Assembly: GCA_031548025.1 (NCBI GenBank)
Contig: JAVBRM010000057.1
Coordinates: forward strand, 1-64,000
DNA: 64,000 nucleotides
Source: UBA5239 sp031548025
Lineage (GTDB): Bacteria > Verrucomicrobiota > Lentisphaeria > Victivallales > Victivallaceae
Direction of reading: 5' to 3'
Under the pieces are notes generated by a model. That model worked only from the letters and a program-made list of their open reading frames with translations. It made no database searches and was not told the origin of the DNA. Position numbers and translations under genes: made by a program. Shown here one piece after another: positions 1-8,698 of the stretch. How positions within the stretch are numbered: the first letter of the stretch is position 1; each line of letters opens with the position of its first letter.

Positions 1-250
1 CGTTGCGGCTTGGCGGTACGCAGTCGCGAATCTGACTCAGAATCCCACTATGGTTACGCATTCCGTCGCAAATATCATTCAAGCTCAACGCATGGCTCAA
101 CTGAGCATAGATTAAAGTCACCACATGACTCGTCGCCGAGACGCTCCGCGTCTGAATTTTATGGGCATTTTTCAGCTTTTCGATTAATTTCGCTGGAATC
201 AGTTTGACAATCTGACCCAGCACCGCCATAGTATCTTTCTGAGGACTCAT
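1..250 (-). CDS. IS4-family transposase, N-terminal part (cut by window edge)
   Basis: Reading leftwards from an ATG at 250-248 the frame is open to the edge of the window (83 codons), preceded by an AAAGGAAA ribosome binding site. The peptide contains YAQLSHALSLNDICDG, then RNHSGILSQI and CVPPSRN, which I recognise as the N-terminal (DUF4372-like) region of IS4-type transposases that continue SRNGLSHANK. Its role would be DNA cleavage and strand transfer; the DDE catalytic core lies outside the window. No terminal inverted repeat could be identified between 251 and 337. The family call comes from remembered sequence patterns, and whether the element is intact cannot be judged. Confidence 0.72.
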   Translation of the reverse strand, partial: MSPQKDTMAVLGQIVKLIPAKLIEKLKNAHKIQTRSVSATSHVVTLIYAQLSHALSLNDICDGMRNHSGILSQIRDCVPPSRN

Positions 251-337
251 GCATTTTCCTTTCGTCTTGTAGTAGAGCAAAAGGTAGCACGGGTCCTCGC
301 TTTTTTCAACTTCTCAGTTTTTTATGGGATAGCTGTG

Positions 338-503
338 GTTTTATATTGCTTATTTTTGCTTATTTGTTGGTGAGTCCGTATTTAGGTATATTGGTATATT
401 TTGAAAAAAAAGCGGGAAGCCTGGCCAGCCCCATCTTTGGGCTGAAAAGGAGTGACTCGGCTGAATCAGGCTTCCCAAGATAATCATATTATCGATTAAT
501 ACC
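338..503 (-). repeat. Copy A of a two-copy ~167-bp structured element
   Basis: A 44-bp block starting at 338 aligns without gaps to the block starting at 20432 (about 32 of 44 identical, including GTTTTAT, TTTTTGC and AGTCCGTAT). It is followed by an A tract, a 10-bp perfect stem, the shared internal motifs CCTGG, GGGCTGAAA and ATCAGG, and a shared AATACC end. The rest of 251-577 holds no convincing gene. The element lies between the transposase start and the 3' end of the oxidoreductase operon. Confidence 0.7.
404..476 (-). terminator. Long-stem intrinsic terminator of the 5416-578 operon
   Basis: On the minus strand the bases 476-467 and 423-414 form a perfect 10-bp stem (GGGAAGCCTG with CAGGCTTCCC), followed by GC and eight T residues (411-404). 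The 43-nt apical part holds a smaller stem, AGCCC with GGGCT (427-431, 439-443). It begins about 100 nt after the oxidoreductase stop codon. It is larger than an ordinary terminator hairpin and shares internal sequence with the copy at 20517-20579. Confidence 0.75.
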
Positions 504-577
504 AAGTTGGAAAGCTCTTGATGCAAAATACCGATTCCGGGCATAAACATTATTTTTATGGCATCTGAATTTTATCA

Positions 578-1747
578 TTAAATTTGCGGATAATTGCCGG
601 AAGAAAAATACGTAAAGATTTCATCCGGTAAGGGCGGTATCACACGGCAGTTGCCATCGGTACGCATTGATTCATGGGCCAATACTCCGGCGGCGACAGC
701 CTCGCGAGCGGCAATTGGCGAGGTAGTTGTTTTTTCCTCTCCGGCGGCAAACGCCAGGAAATTTTTGATAATAAGCGGATCGGCACCGGCATGACTGCCG
801 GAGCGTTCAGGAACGCGATAGATTATATCCGGTTGCAAACGGGAACCGCGCTGTGTCCATACATGAATTTGCGCTCCTTTGCCATGACCGATGTTTTCGA
901 TACGTCCACGGGTTCCGATAAACGTATAGTTGCGTTCATTGTCCGGGGCATAATGGCTTTGCATATAGCAAGCTTGAGCGCCGTTGGCGAGCCGCATCAT
1001 GATCATGTTGTGATCTTCAACATCAATGACCGGTGAAAATCCACGGACATTTTCCGGCGGATAAAGAGAGTTGTCCTGCACCCAGCCGACCGGCTGAGGA
1101 TCATTCGGGCCGCGCCTGGCGCATTTGTCGTACACGGAAAGCATTCCCATACCGACGACATTTACCGAGTATGCCCCCATGAGATAATGGATCGCATCAA
1201 TATCATGAGCGCCTTTCTGAATAAGCAGGCCGCCGGTATTTTTGCGCTCGGAGTGCCAGTCTTTGAAATATGCATCGCCACCATAATTAATGAAATGGCG
1301 GCACCAGCAGGTTTGGACTTGCCCGATAGTGCCGGCGTCAATGATTTTTTTCATCATTTCCACCACCGGGAAAAAACGCAGATTATGACCGAGATAGAGT
1401 CCGATTTTATTTCGCATGGCTTTCTGCAATATGCGGTCACATCCTTCAATGGTGATCGCCAGCGGTTTTTCCAGGTAGATATTTTTGACATGCTCCATGG
1501 CGGCGAGGGCCATTTCTTCATGCAAATAGTCCGGGGTGATCAGGAAGAGCGCATCCATTTTCTGTTCCGTCAGAAGCTGACAGTAATCCGTATATGACGC
1601 GGCTTCCGGAAAACGCTCTCGGAATCCGGCCAATGCCGGCTCATATATGTCAGCTCCGCCGACAACTTGAATATCTCCGCCGAGCTTCCGCAGTTCTTCC
1701 TGAAAAATGACCGCACGCCCGCCAACACCGATAAATCCGATTTTCAT
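578..1747 (-). CDS. Gfo/Idh/MocA-family NAD(P)-dependent oxidoreductase
   Basis: This is a 389-residue cytosolic oxidoreductase. It starts with a Rossmann fold (MKIGFIGVGG, residues 1-10) and carries the family EKP motif at 93-95, followed by the dimeric beta-sheet domain with a GGLLIQKGAHDIDAIHY segment that supplies the substrate-binding Lys, Asp and His. Members oxidise or reduce sugars, inositols or their derivatives; the substrate here is unknown. I chose the ATG at 1747 because it follows GGAGAAAAATTAAT and lies one base after the stop of the upstream gene; a start nine codons earlier would overlap that gene. It is the last gene of the operon starting at 5416 and is followed by the structured terminator. 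Confidence 0.9.
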   Translation of the reverse strand: MKIGFIGVGGRAVIFQEELRKLGGDIQVVGGADIYEPALAGFRERFPEAASYTDYCQLLTEQKMDALFLITPDYLHEEMALAAMEHVKNIYLEKPLAITIEGCDRILQKAMRNKIGLYLGHNLRFFPVVEMMKKIIDAGTIGQVQTCWCRHFINYGGDAYFKDWHSERKNTGGLLIQKGAHDIDAIHYLMGAYSVNVVGMGMLSVYDKCARRGPNDPQPVGWVQDNSLYPPENVRGFSPVIDVEDHNMIMMRLANGAQACYMQSHYAPDNERNYTFIGTRGRIENIGHGKGAQIHVWTQRGSRLQPDIIYRVPERSGSHAGADPLIIKNFLAFAAGEEKTTTSPIAAREAVAAGVLAHESMRTDGNCRVIPPLPDEIFTYFSSGNYPQI

Positions 1748-1748
1748 A

Positions 1749-2825
1749 TTAATTTTTCTCCATGATATTGTCAAGAGGAATAAAAATAGCGCCGCTGCGC
1801 AATTTCACGCCATCGGCAATCAATTGCGCAATCCCTTTCTGCAAGCAGGTTTTCGGAGTCACATCATCGAGATTCTCTGTTCCGAAAACACGTTTCACGG
1901 CTTCCGAATGAAAAGTTTTCAAGGGATAAAGGTATCCGCTTCGCTGAAATTTCATGATATTGGAATCCGAGGATAGGATTTTTTGCAATTGGACATCCAA
2001 TAACCAGGAAAGGCAAATAAATCCTTTCAGGCGGATATGCGGAAAATATTGGCGACTAAACATTGCGGCGCGCTTAAATGATTCCCGGCATTGCGCCTGA
2101 TCCAATTTCTTTCCCTCCGGGATATGCATAACCATTACGTCTGAGTTAGAATCCAGATACAGGTGATGATCCTGCAGGGCCAGGTTGACCAGCTCCTGTT
2201 GGATTCGCCCGTCATGGATTGGATTGGCGGCAATATGGCCTTCTGTTTCCATAAAACAGGTTTTATGCGGACCGCTCTCCTGTGTGTAAAGGCCGTCTGG
2301 CCCGAAGCAATCTCCGCCAAGCGCCAGCAAGGTCAATCGTCCGGTAACGTTATGACGATATCCTCGAACTCTACCATAAAATTTGGCTTGCTGAAATTGC
2401 AAACGCCCAAACTGAATGGTATAGCCGCTGATAATTTCGTAGCTCCACCAGATTGAGCTCCGATGACGCAGAAAACCGGGGGCGGCCAATTCCACATGCA
2501 ATCGCAGATCAGTCATAATTTCCCGCCACATTTCCGGCGGATAACCGCGATCACGGTAAAGCTGTTCCGAGCGCGGAACACCCGCCAGAATCATTGTGAT
2601 ATAAAGCGCCTGGGTTCGTTCCGGGCCGAGTGACCTGATTTCCGGTTCAAACAATGTGTCAAAGCCATCCGGTTTATCAGGCCACGCCTGATAATAGCGC
2701 TCCATGTATTCAGGCAGCAATGATGCAATATCAGGGAAATATCGAACCAACGCCTCGATAAATTCCTGCGGCAATCCACAGGTAACCGCGTTGTTCTTAA
2801 GTTGTTCAACAGTAAAATCATTCAT
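1749..2825 (-). CDS. GNAT-like acyltransferase (NAT_N plus GNAT_C domains)
   Basis: A 358-residue cytosolic protein without a signal peptide. The C-terminal half matches what I remember of the GNAT_C family (former DUF5596/DUF5597 pair): HIPEGKKLDQAQCRESF, then YFPH, then FICLSWLLDVQLQKIL and SNIMKFQ. The N-terminal half would be the NAT_N domain. Such proteins recur in glycan-utilisation operons of gut bacteria and are thought to acylate small molecules; no substrate can be named. It lies 15 nt after the alpha/beta hydrolase gene and 1 nt before the oxidoreductase gene, so it is co-transcribed with them. Domain naming is from memory, function is inference. Confidence 0.75.
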   Translation of the reverse strand: MNDFTVEQLKNNAVTCGLPQEFIEALVRYFPDIASLLPEYMERYYQAWPDKPDGFDTLFEPEIRSLGPERTQALYITMILAGVPRSEQLYRDRGYPPEMWREIMTDLRLHVELAAPGFLRHRSSIWWSYEIISGYTIQFGRLQFQQAKFYGRVRGYRHNVTGRLTLLALGGDCFGPDGLYTQESGPHKTCFMETEGHIAANPIHDGRIQQELVNLALQDHHLYLDSNSDVMVMHIPEGKKLDQAQCRESFKRAAMFSRQYFPHIRLKGFICLSWLLDVQLQKILSSDSNIMKFQRSGYLYPLKTFHSEAVKRVFGTENLDDVTPKTCLQKGIAQLIADGVKLRSGAIFIPLDNIMEKN

Positions 2826-2840
2826 TAAGGAAGTTCTCCC

Positions 2841-4562
2841 TCAGCGGTTGTTCGACATTATGAATTCCACGACTTCGCCGGCATCGTCAAGTCCGTGCGG
2901 ATGGTGTTCCACGCCGGGGCGGCGTATGACTTTTATCAGACCGCCAAGTTCTTTATATCTGGCTTCAATGATATCGGTATTTTCCGCCGGCGGTACGATT
3001 TTATCGTCCAGACCGACTACATGGATCAGGGCTATTTTGTGTTGTGCCAAAACCGGCAGGATATCCACCGGATTTCCTTTATATGCTTTTGCTTCATCAT
3101 CCGATGTAAACCCATAGTCTTTTTTTAATTTTTTCCAATCGCCCTTGCTGCCGGTTCCGGACCCGAATCCGCCGGGCCAACTTTTGAAATCACAGACCGG
3201 TGCATCGCCGTAAATCACCGAAACCTTTTCCGGGTTTTCGGAGGCAAAGCGATAAGCGTAAAGGCCACCGCGGCTGATTCCGATCAATGCCGTTTTTTCC
3301 GATAATCCAAGCTTCCGCGCCAGTTGATAAAACCTCTTGAAGCTTTCCTGCGCCTGGGGATTGCCGAAGGTGTTCCCCACTCGTATGTGGGCATGATGAT
3401 AACCTTTGGCCAATAAATCCAATGCGGCGCAACGCTCCGTAAACGCCAAAGGAAATTCCATGCACCAGCTCCATGGATTCCCAGGTAAAGCCTTGGAAGG
3501 AGAGACAATCCAGGCGTCGCAATTGTTGACTTTGAATTTCATACGGGGATAGCCATACCAGAAATCGCTGCCGACATATTCAGGTACGTCAGGCGCTTTG
3601 GGTAATTCATAGGAATGATCCAGGCGTGCCAATACTTTGTCGTTATGATCGACAACCTCAAGATAGCTGCCGGATTCTTTTAATTTGACCGTGGAGAGGG
3701 TTCCCGGTGCGGAAAAACTGCTGCTCCCTTGTTCAAGAACTTTACCATTATGATCATATAACTTGAACTTGATATCTTGGCGGATGGCACTGTATAAGGT
3801 CACTTTGTCGTTATCCAACGCTCCGACGATGGTGGGGCCGGCGCCGGATATTTTATCCAATCCGGCAAAAGGAATCAGAGCGAGAGTACTTTTGAAATAT
3901 TGTCCCGCTTCAAGAGTATTTCGCAGAAAACGCCACTCCAGTGTAGGAATTTCCCGTTTGCGCTCCCAACTGTAAAAGGTTTGTACCTGAGGCGTCATAA
4001 CCAGAGCCACACCGCGTTGACGACCGGAAATTACCCCGCACCAATTGGAAATCGCAGTATAGAACCATTGCTCAAAATGGCCGGAGGGATGCTTCAAGCC
4101 CGCAACCCCTTTATCCAATGGATAAAAATAGGTATTCGCCGTATTGGTTTCACCGGTGAAATTTTGAATTGTAAAGCCGAACTCGCAGACTTGCTTGCCG
4201 GTATTCCGGAACTGATAATCGACCGAAAGCGCGGCGGAATCCGGCTCCAGGGCAAATGAGCCGGTAATTTCCAATGATTTCAGGATATCTTCCTGTCCGT
4301 GGATATGGAAGGTTACTTTACCGGCGGATTCTTTCTGCAAAGCGCCTGAAATCTTCTTCAGAGAATCCACCGCGGGTGAATTGTAAATCCGCACAAAACC
4401 GAATTCTCCAAAGTTACAGCCATTTGCCTCCAATGCGGCAATATGAATTCCACGTTCAGGAGAAATAACCGCTTTTATCCACGGATTGGAAAGGGAAAGT
4501 TCCGCCGCATGTGAAAACAATATTGCGACCGCTGAGATAAAGAAAATGAGGATATGTTTCAT
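2841..4562 (-). CDS. Exported alpha/beta hydrolase with an N-terminal beta-sandwich-like domain
   Basis: The 573-residue protein begins with a signal peptide (MKHILIFFISAVAILFSHAA). Residues ~20-270 form a domain that is clearly repeated in the 1551-residue protein at 8699: TYFYPLDKG against TYYYPLRDG, LEWRF in both, and LIPFAGLDKISGAG against FIPFSGLKRISGAG. The C-terminal half is an alpha/beta hydrolase with nucleophile motif GISRGG (Ser430), a probable acid Asp519 and a His-rich end (HHPHG, from ~553). It probably deacylates or cleaves a glycan or glycoside in the periplasm or outside the cell. Its ATG overlaps the stop of the SGNH gene by 4 nt, indicating coupled translation. Confidence 0.82.
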   Translation of the reverse strand: MKHILIFFISAVAILFSHAAELSLSNPWIKAVISPERGIHIAALEANGCNFGEFGFVRIYNSPAVDSLKKISGALQKESAGKVTFHIHGQEDILKSLEITGSFALEPDSAALSVDYQFRNTGKQVCEFGFTIQNFTGETNTANTYFYPLDKGVAGLKHPSGHFEQWFYTAISNWCGVISGRQRGVALVMTPQVQTFYSWERKREIPTLEWRFLRNTLEAGQYFKSTLALIPFAGLDKISGAGPTIVGALDNDKVTLYSAIRQDIKFKLYDHNGKVLEQGSSSFSAPGTLSTVKLKESGSYLEVVDHNDKVLARLDHSYELPKAPDVPEYVGSDFWYGYPRMKFKVNNCDAWIVSPSKALPGNPWSWCMEFPLAFTERCAALDLLAKGYHHAHIRVGNTFGNPQAQESFKRFYQLARKLGLSEKTALIGISRGGLYAYRFASENPEKVSVIYGDAPVCDFKSWPGGFGSGTGSKGDWKKLKKDYGFTSDDEAKAYKGNPVDILPVLAQHKIALIHVVGLDDKIVPPAENTDIIEARYKELGGLIKVIRRPGVEHHPHGLDDAGEVVEFIMSNNR

Positions 4563-5416
4563 TTTTTCAACTCTTCGATATGGTTTTTAATTATCTTTTG
4601 CACTAAATCGCCAACCGTGATATTTTGCGCCTGAGCTTCTTTGTTCAGCAACACGTAATCATCGATATTGATCAAAAATGACGGTGTCGCCAAATTATTG
4701 TTAACCGGCATCATCGAGGGAATTTTATTCCATTCCGGCAATAATTTCGCGATATTTTCTTCCGGTATGCCAAGAGCTTTGAGTACGCTTGCAGCCATCA
4801 TTTGATTCCCGTAGCCGTTCATGTGCAAACCATCGACCGTCAACCTGAAGTCCTTCTGAGAACTTGGAGTTTTCAGGACGTTTCGCATTTCGGCGTTGAC
4901 GTCGGCCAATAACAGGTTGCGCAATCTGGCGGTTTCCCGGAGAAACTCGCAATACCCCTCCAGGTGTTTATTACCGGGCGTACTCAGATTTTCACGGTTA
5001 ATGACAGACGGCGTCAACAGAACTACTTTGATTCCCGCTTCGGCAGCTTTATCCAGGATGGCGTTGATGTTTTTTTTATAACCTTCCAGATCAACGCCGC
5101 GACTACCCATATTGGCATCATTTACACCGCAACTGAGGATCAACCATTGCGGTTGCTGTCCAACGACATCGCGGTCGGTGCGCGCCAGCATGTGACTGGA
5201 CATCTGCCCGGATGCGCCTTTGGGAATTATGACGGCATTAATCCCATTTGCTTTCAAGCCATTCTCCACCAGCCGGACATAGCCATCGGGACGGGCGCCG
5301 AACTGGGTAATAGAGTCGCCCATAAAAACTATTTTATCTCCGTCCTTGACGGCGATTTCCGCCTGGGCAATTAAAGTGCAGAGTCCGAGTAAAACCAGTA
5401 TTGATTTTCTGATCAT
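4559..5416 (-). CDS. Exported SGNH/GDSL-family hydrolase
   Basis: A 285-residue protein with a signal peptide (MIRKSILVLLGLCTLIAQA). It shows the SGNH blocks in order: GDSI with nucleophile Ser35, Gly of the PKGASG segment, GVND (97-100, oxyanion Asn) and the DxxH motif (Asp195, His198). Such enzymes remove acetyl or other acyl groups from polysaccharides or glycosides; the exact ester is unknown. It is the first gene of the minus-strand operon 5416-578, transcribed divergently from the LacI regulator at 5613, and has its own consensus promoter with a candidate operator at 5436-5491. Confidence 0.88.
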   Translation of the reverse strand: MIRKSILVLLGLCTLIAQAEIAVKDGDKIVFMGDSITQFGARPDGYVRLVENGLKANGINAVIIPKGASGQMSSHMLARTDRDVVGQQPQWLILSCGVNDANMGSRGVDLEGYKKNINAILDKAAEAGIKVVLLTPSVINRENLSTPGNKHLEGYCEFLRETARLRNLLLADVNAEMRNVLKTPSSQKDFRLTVDGLHMNGYGNQMMAASVLKALGIPEENIAKLLPEWNKIPSMMPVNNNLATPSFLINIDDYVLLNKEAQAQNITVGDLVQKIIKNHIEELKK

Positions 5417-5435
5417 TTTGTTTCTCCAGAAGGTT

Positions 5436-5491
5436 AACTATAGCGATCTAGTTGATGCTATTAATTATATTTGAAATTTTGTTTTTGTCAA
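5436..5491 (-). promoter_or_regulatory. Promoter with candidate LacI-type operator for the 5416-578 operon
   Basis: On the minus strand TTGACA (5491-5486) and TATAAT (5469-5464) are separated by 16 bp. Immediately downstream, 5453-5436 holds AACTATAGCGATCTAGTT, an 18-bp imperfect palindrome centred on CG, with seven of nine paired positions complementary. A central CG is typical of LacI-family operators. A related site lies in the divergent promoter of the regulator. Confidence 0.75.
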
Positions 5492-5554
5492 TATCCGAAT
5501 TGAATAAATTTCGTTTAATTTTTCAAAAAACAGATAAAAAGCAAAACTTTGGTA

Positions 5555-5611
5555 TTGACATTTTCAACAAAAAGGTTATAATATTCACCAAACAACTAGA
5601 GCGTTATAATA
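5555..5611 (+). promoter_or_regulatory. Promoter with candidate operator for the LacI operon 5613-20212
   Basis: TTGACA at 5555-5560 and TATAAT at 5577-5582 have a 16-bp spacer. The sequence 5594-5611 (AACTAGAGCGTTATAATA) matches 13 of 18 positions of the operator-like site at 5436-5453 and keeps the AGCG centre, but is less symmetric. It runs to just before the ATG at 5613, where no good ribosome binding site is visible. Confidence 0.7.
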
Positions 5612-5612
5612 A

Positions 5613-6710
5613 ATGAAGCCTAAGCGAGCAAAATCAAATAAAGTCGGATTGAGTGAAATCGCTAAAGCGGCGGGAGTTTCGCAGGCTACAGTCGGTTTTA
5701 TTTTGAGCGGCAGCAATAGATATAAATTCCGGCAGGAAACCATCGACCACGTCAAACAAGTTGCCGAGAGCATGAATTACCGTCCGAATATTTTCGCCAA
5801 AACACTCAGTAACTCCGAGAACAGAATTATCTTGTGCATTGTCGGAGATGCCGGGCGTTATTCAGACATTGAGCATGTGAAATATTTAGAAAAAGAATTT
5901 GCGGAGAAAAATTATAATTTATTGGTTTTATTTCTGGTGGATCAAACGGATGAACAAAAAATCGAGGCCATACAGCGTATGATCAACCTTCCCGCCGGTA
6001 TCATAATCTGGTCTTTGGGAATTCGAAGCGCGGAAGCGATGGAAAAACTGACAGACATGTTCCGCAAGGCTCCGCCTACGATTTCGATGACGGAGGAGAT
6101 AAAGGATTCAATGATCGATTATTGCCGGATTACCTATAATTATAAACAGAAAGATGTATTGTTGCAATACGCGAAATCAAAAAAAATCGATTCTCTGGTC
6201 TGTGCTTTGGAGGAAAGCGAGTCAAAGCATTTAGACTTGAAGGAATTTTCCGAGAAAGCCGCAAAAATGGGTATTTCCGTTGATATCTACACCTCCCCAT
6301 ACCGGATGACCGACGGTCATTATTACCGGGCCGGACAAGATATTTCAGTTCAAATCCTGGCTTCCGGAAAAATTCCTTCCATCATTTACTGCATTTCCGA
6401 TGAAATTGCTTTTGTGATGATAGAAATATTTCGCGAGCATGGTTTCCGGGTGCCGGAGGATATGGAGATTATCGGCGGCGGCGATTCGCAATTCAGCGCC
6501 TGGTATTTGAAACCGTTGCCGGTTCTGGTTCATGATTTTCGTGAATTATCCCAGGTTTCCTGCAACGACCTTGTCGATAGAATTCAGAATGGAGAAAACC
6601 ATCCGGGGAGCGGCCGTTGTGTCAAAGTATTCAGCCAGGATCTGATTTTTCCACCAAAGCATGAAATTTGCAATAGTATCACCAAGAAAAAAAAGCGCTT
6701 GAAACGATAA
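5613..6710 (+). CDS. LacI-family transcriptional regulator
   Basis: The 365-residue protein has a LacI helix-turn-helix near its N-terminus (GLSEIAKAAGVSQATVGFIL), then the hinge region (NYRPNIFAKTL) and a periplasmic-binding-protein-like effector domain ending near VPEDMEIIGGGDSQFSAWYLKP. It should bind the related palindromes at 5436-5453 and 5594-5611, and so control both itself and the divergent operon in response to a sugar ligand. The basic tail (KKKKRLKR) is unusual. It is the first of nine plus-strand genes with gaps of at most 59 nt. The effector is unknown; the operator link is inference from position and symmetry. Confidence 0.9.
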   Translation: MKPKRAKSNKVGLSEIAKAAGVSQATVGFILSGSNRYKFRQETIDHVKQVAESMNYRPNIFAKTLSNSENRIILCIVGDAGRYSDIEHVKYLEKEFAEKNYNLLVLFLVDQTDEQKIEAIQRMINLPAGIIIWSLGIRSAEAMEKLTDMFRKAPPTISMTEEIKDSMIDYCRITYNYKQKDVLLQYAKSKKIDSLVCALEESESKHLDLKEFSEKAAKMGISVDIYTSPYRMTDGHYYRAGQDISVQILASGKIPSIIYCISDEIAFVMIEIFREHGFRVPEDMEIIGGGDSQFSAWYLKPLPVLVHDFRELSQVSCNDLVDRIQNGENHPGSGRCVKVFSQDLIFPPKHEICNSITKKKKRLKR

Positions 6711-6722
6711 TAGGAGATTGTT

Positions 6723-7466
6723 ATGCCTGATGTAAAGAAAACTCGAATTTTTGTGGATTCATCCTTTACACTTATTGAGCTTCTGGTAGTGATAGCAATA
6801 ATTGCGGTATTGGCGGCAATGCTGTTGCCGGCCTTGAATAAAGCTCGCGCCGCCGGATACCGCGCATCATGCATCAATAATTTAAAGCAAAACGGGGCGG
6901 CAATTGCCAGTTATTGTGGTGATTATGATGACGTGATTCCGATCAATTCGGCTGCCACGGTAACCGTACTTTATCCATTGCCATTGCTGGCACGAGAGAA
7001 ATATACTCTAATTTCAACCGGAAATTGTCCAAGTGCCATCTATTATAACAACGCAACCGGGGGAAGAGGCGAGTATACCGATAATATATTCGACATGAAC
7101 TATTACAGCGCCTATTCAGTCGGCTACAAAGCGTTCGAGTATCCCGTAGAGAGTGGTTATATTGTTGCAAACAAGCCCCTGCGTATCAGCAGAATCCGAA
7201 ACGCAAGCAGTCTTTGCGCCATGGCGGACGGATGCCATTCAATTTACTATTCGGATTACGGAGTCTGGCGCGTCGGCCGATTATATTTAAAAGAGTATAG
7301 CGCAACTTTGGCAACCGCGTCATATCTGCATTATGGCGCATTTGCGCCGCGTCATGGCGGGGTGGGCAATGTTCTGCGTTTCGCCGGTCATGTGTCCAGC
7401 ATGAAAGTTAAGGATATACCGACCAAAAGCGATACGGAATACACTTTCTGGAGTGTGCAACTCTAA
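6723..7466 (+). CDS. Prepilin-like (pseudopilin) protein
   Basis: A 247-residue protein with a type IV pilin-like N-terminus: a short leader, then SSFTLIELLVVIAII at ~13-27 including the Glu at +5, followed by a hydrophobic helix ending LLPALNKAR. The residue before the mature Phe is Ser rather than the usual Gly. Near the C-terminus RHGGVGNVLRFAGHV resembles the H-X9-DG motif of DUF1559-type proteins but lacks its Asp. Such proteins are inserted in the inner membrane and assembled by type II secretion or type IV pilus machinery, none of which is encoded here. It lies 12 nt after the LacI gene and upstream of the exported glycosidase-like gene. Confidence 0.88.
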   Translation: MPDVKKTRIFVDSSFTLIELLVVIAIIAVLAAMLLPALNKARAAGYRASCINNLKQNGAAIASYCGDYDDVIPINSAATVTVLYPLPLLAREKYTLISTGNCPSAIYYNNATGGRGEYTDNIFDMNYYSAYSVGYKAFEYPVESGYIVANKPLRISRIRNASSLCAMADGCHSIYYSDYGVWRVGRLYLKEYSATLATASYLHYGAFAPRHGGVGNVLRFAGHVSSMKVKDIPTKSDTEYTFWSVQL

Positions 7467-7480
7467 TGGGGAAATCAATA

Positions 7481-8689
7481 ATGAACTGGACTTTTGGCAT
7501 AATTTTCATATTCGCAATCACTTTCCAGGCTATCGGCTTTGAAGCGGGAAAGATCGATCGGGGCTTTTCGGAACGTTTCAGCGTCTCCTTGCCGGAGAAT
7601 ACCGGCGAGACCGGAACCATTCAATTCTGGGTACATTTGAAAAATTTACCTGCCGACAACAAAAAATTGAATTTTATCGCCAGCGCCGGACTAAATAAGC
7701 CGGGGTGGTTTTTCCTCGGCATGCGCGGCAGTGAATTGTGTATCGGTATAACACCGTCCGGATCACTCCTGTATCAGCCTCCGGCGTGGACGAGCGGTCA
7801 ATGGTACAATCTTGCAATCACCTGGGGTAATGCGGGGGAGAAAGGATACATGCTGCTTTATATTGACGGCATACTGAAGACAAAAAAAATTCACAAGGAC
7901 AAGATTGCATTTGTTCCTTTCAATAAAAATGAACTGGTTTTCAATGGTAATTCCGCCGGTGGCGGGAAAAATGATATCGAATTCATCCTTGATGAAATTT
8001 ATATAAGCCGAATACCACTTTCTCCGCAGTCGATTTTGAACAATTACCGGGATAATCTGCAAGGGAAAAGCGCCGGGTGCCCCGATATCGAAATTCGTTT
8101 GCCGTTGAACGGAAGTACGAAGCCGGTAATCGCCAAACAGAAGCCTATTGACGAATTGCAGATGGACGAACTGGTCCTGAAGAATCTGATTCGTCCGATG
8201 ATTCTGAAATACGAAAACCAGATAACCGGAGTCCGTTATGACCATTTTCTGATCGAAAAAGAAAAGGGCGGACAGGTTCTTACCGATGGCAACGAAGATA
8301 CCTGGCTGACAGCCTCATCCCAGGAGAGCAAGAAACCCTGGGAGGTGATTTTCGAATTTCCCATGGAGTATGACCTGGAGGAAGTGGAGGTCGTGGCAAC
8401 CAAGGTTTACAAAGCGTATTATCTGGGCGATATTTTTCTGTGGACGGAAGATGAAGACGGCAAATTCATCGAAGCTGGAATGTTGACGACATGGCCGAAA
8501 ACCTGGTCGTCCGATCCGAATGTTCCCAATATCGACGCAGACTGTAAAAAACATTATTATACCTTTAAGAATATCAACCGTAAAACCCGGCGGGTCAAAT
8601 TTTCTTCTTCAAGTAATTTCTATAAACGCTTCAATGAATTCTATTTCAGAGGCGTTCCCGCCAATAAGAACAAGCAAATTGAAAAATAG
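7481..8689 (+). CDS. Exported LamG-like protein with a C-terminal discoidin-like region
   Basis: I place the start at 7481 because it follows GGGGAAA (7468-7474) at 6 nt; the upstream ATG at 7466 overlaps the previous stop codon and has no such site. The 402-residue protein starts with a signal peptide (MNWTFGIIFIFAITFQAIG). Residues ~15-190 look like a concanavalin-type LamG/Laminin_G_3 fold (GTIQFWVHL, WYNLAITW, LYIDG, FILDEIYISRIPLS). The C-terminal third (DGNEDTWLTASSQ, EVIFEFP, LEEVEVVA, RRVKF) resembles an F5/8 type C carbohydrate-binding domain. No catalytic residues are evident, so it is probably a carbohydrate-binding partner of the neighbouring enzymes. Confidence 0.75.
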   Translation: MNWTFGIIFIFAITFQAIGFEAGKIDRGFSERFSVSLPENTGETGTIQFWVHLKNLPADNKKLNFIASAGLNKPGWFFLGMRGSELCIGITPSGSLLYQPPAWTSGQWYNLAITWGNAGEKGYMLLYIDGILKTKKIHKDKIAFVPFNKNELVFNGNSAGGGKNDIEFILDEIYISRIPLSPQSILNNYRDNLQGKSAGCPDIEIRLPLNGSTKPVIAKQKPIDELQMDELVLKNLIRPMILKYENQITGVRYDHFLIEKEKGGQVLTDGNEDTWLTASSQESKKPWEVIFEFPMEYDLEEVEVVATKVYKAYYLGDIFLWTEDEDGKFIEAGMLTTWPKTWSSDPNVPNIDADCKKHYYTFKNINRKTRRVKFSSSSNFYKRFNEFYFRGVPANKNKQIEK

Positions 8690-8698
8690 GAGATATGT

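Noticed and set aside
10..207. 65-codon plus-strand ORF at the left edge
   Set aside because: It lies antisense to the IS4-type transposase frame, which has recognisable motifs and a ribosome binding site.
350..550. 66-codon minus-strand ORF downstream of the oxidoreductase
   Set aside because: It runs through the terminator hairpin of the repeated element and has no counterpart in copy B; composition is that of a chance frame.
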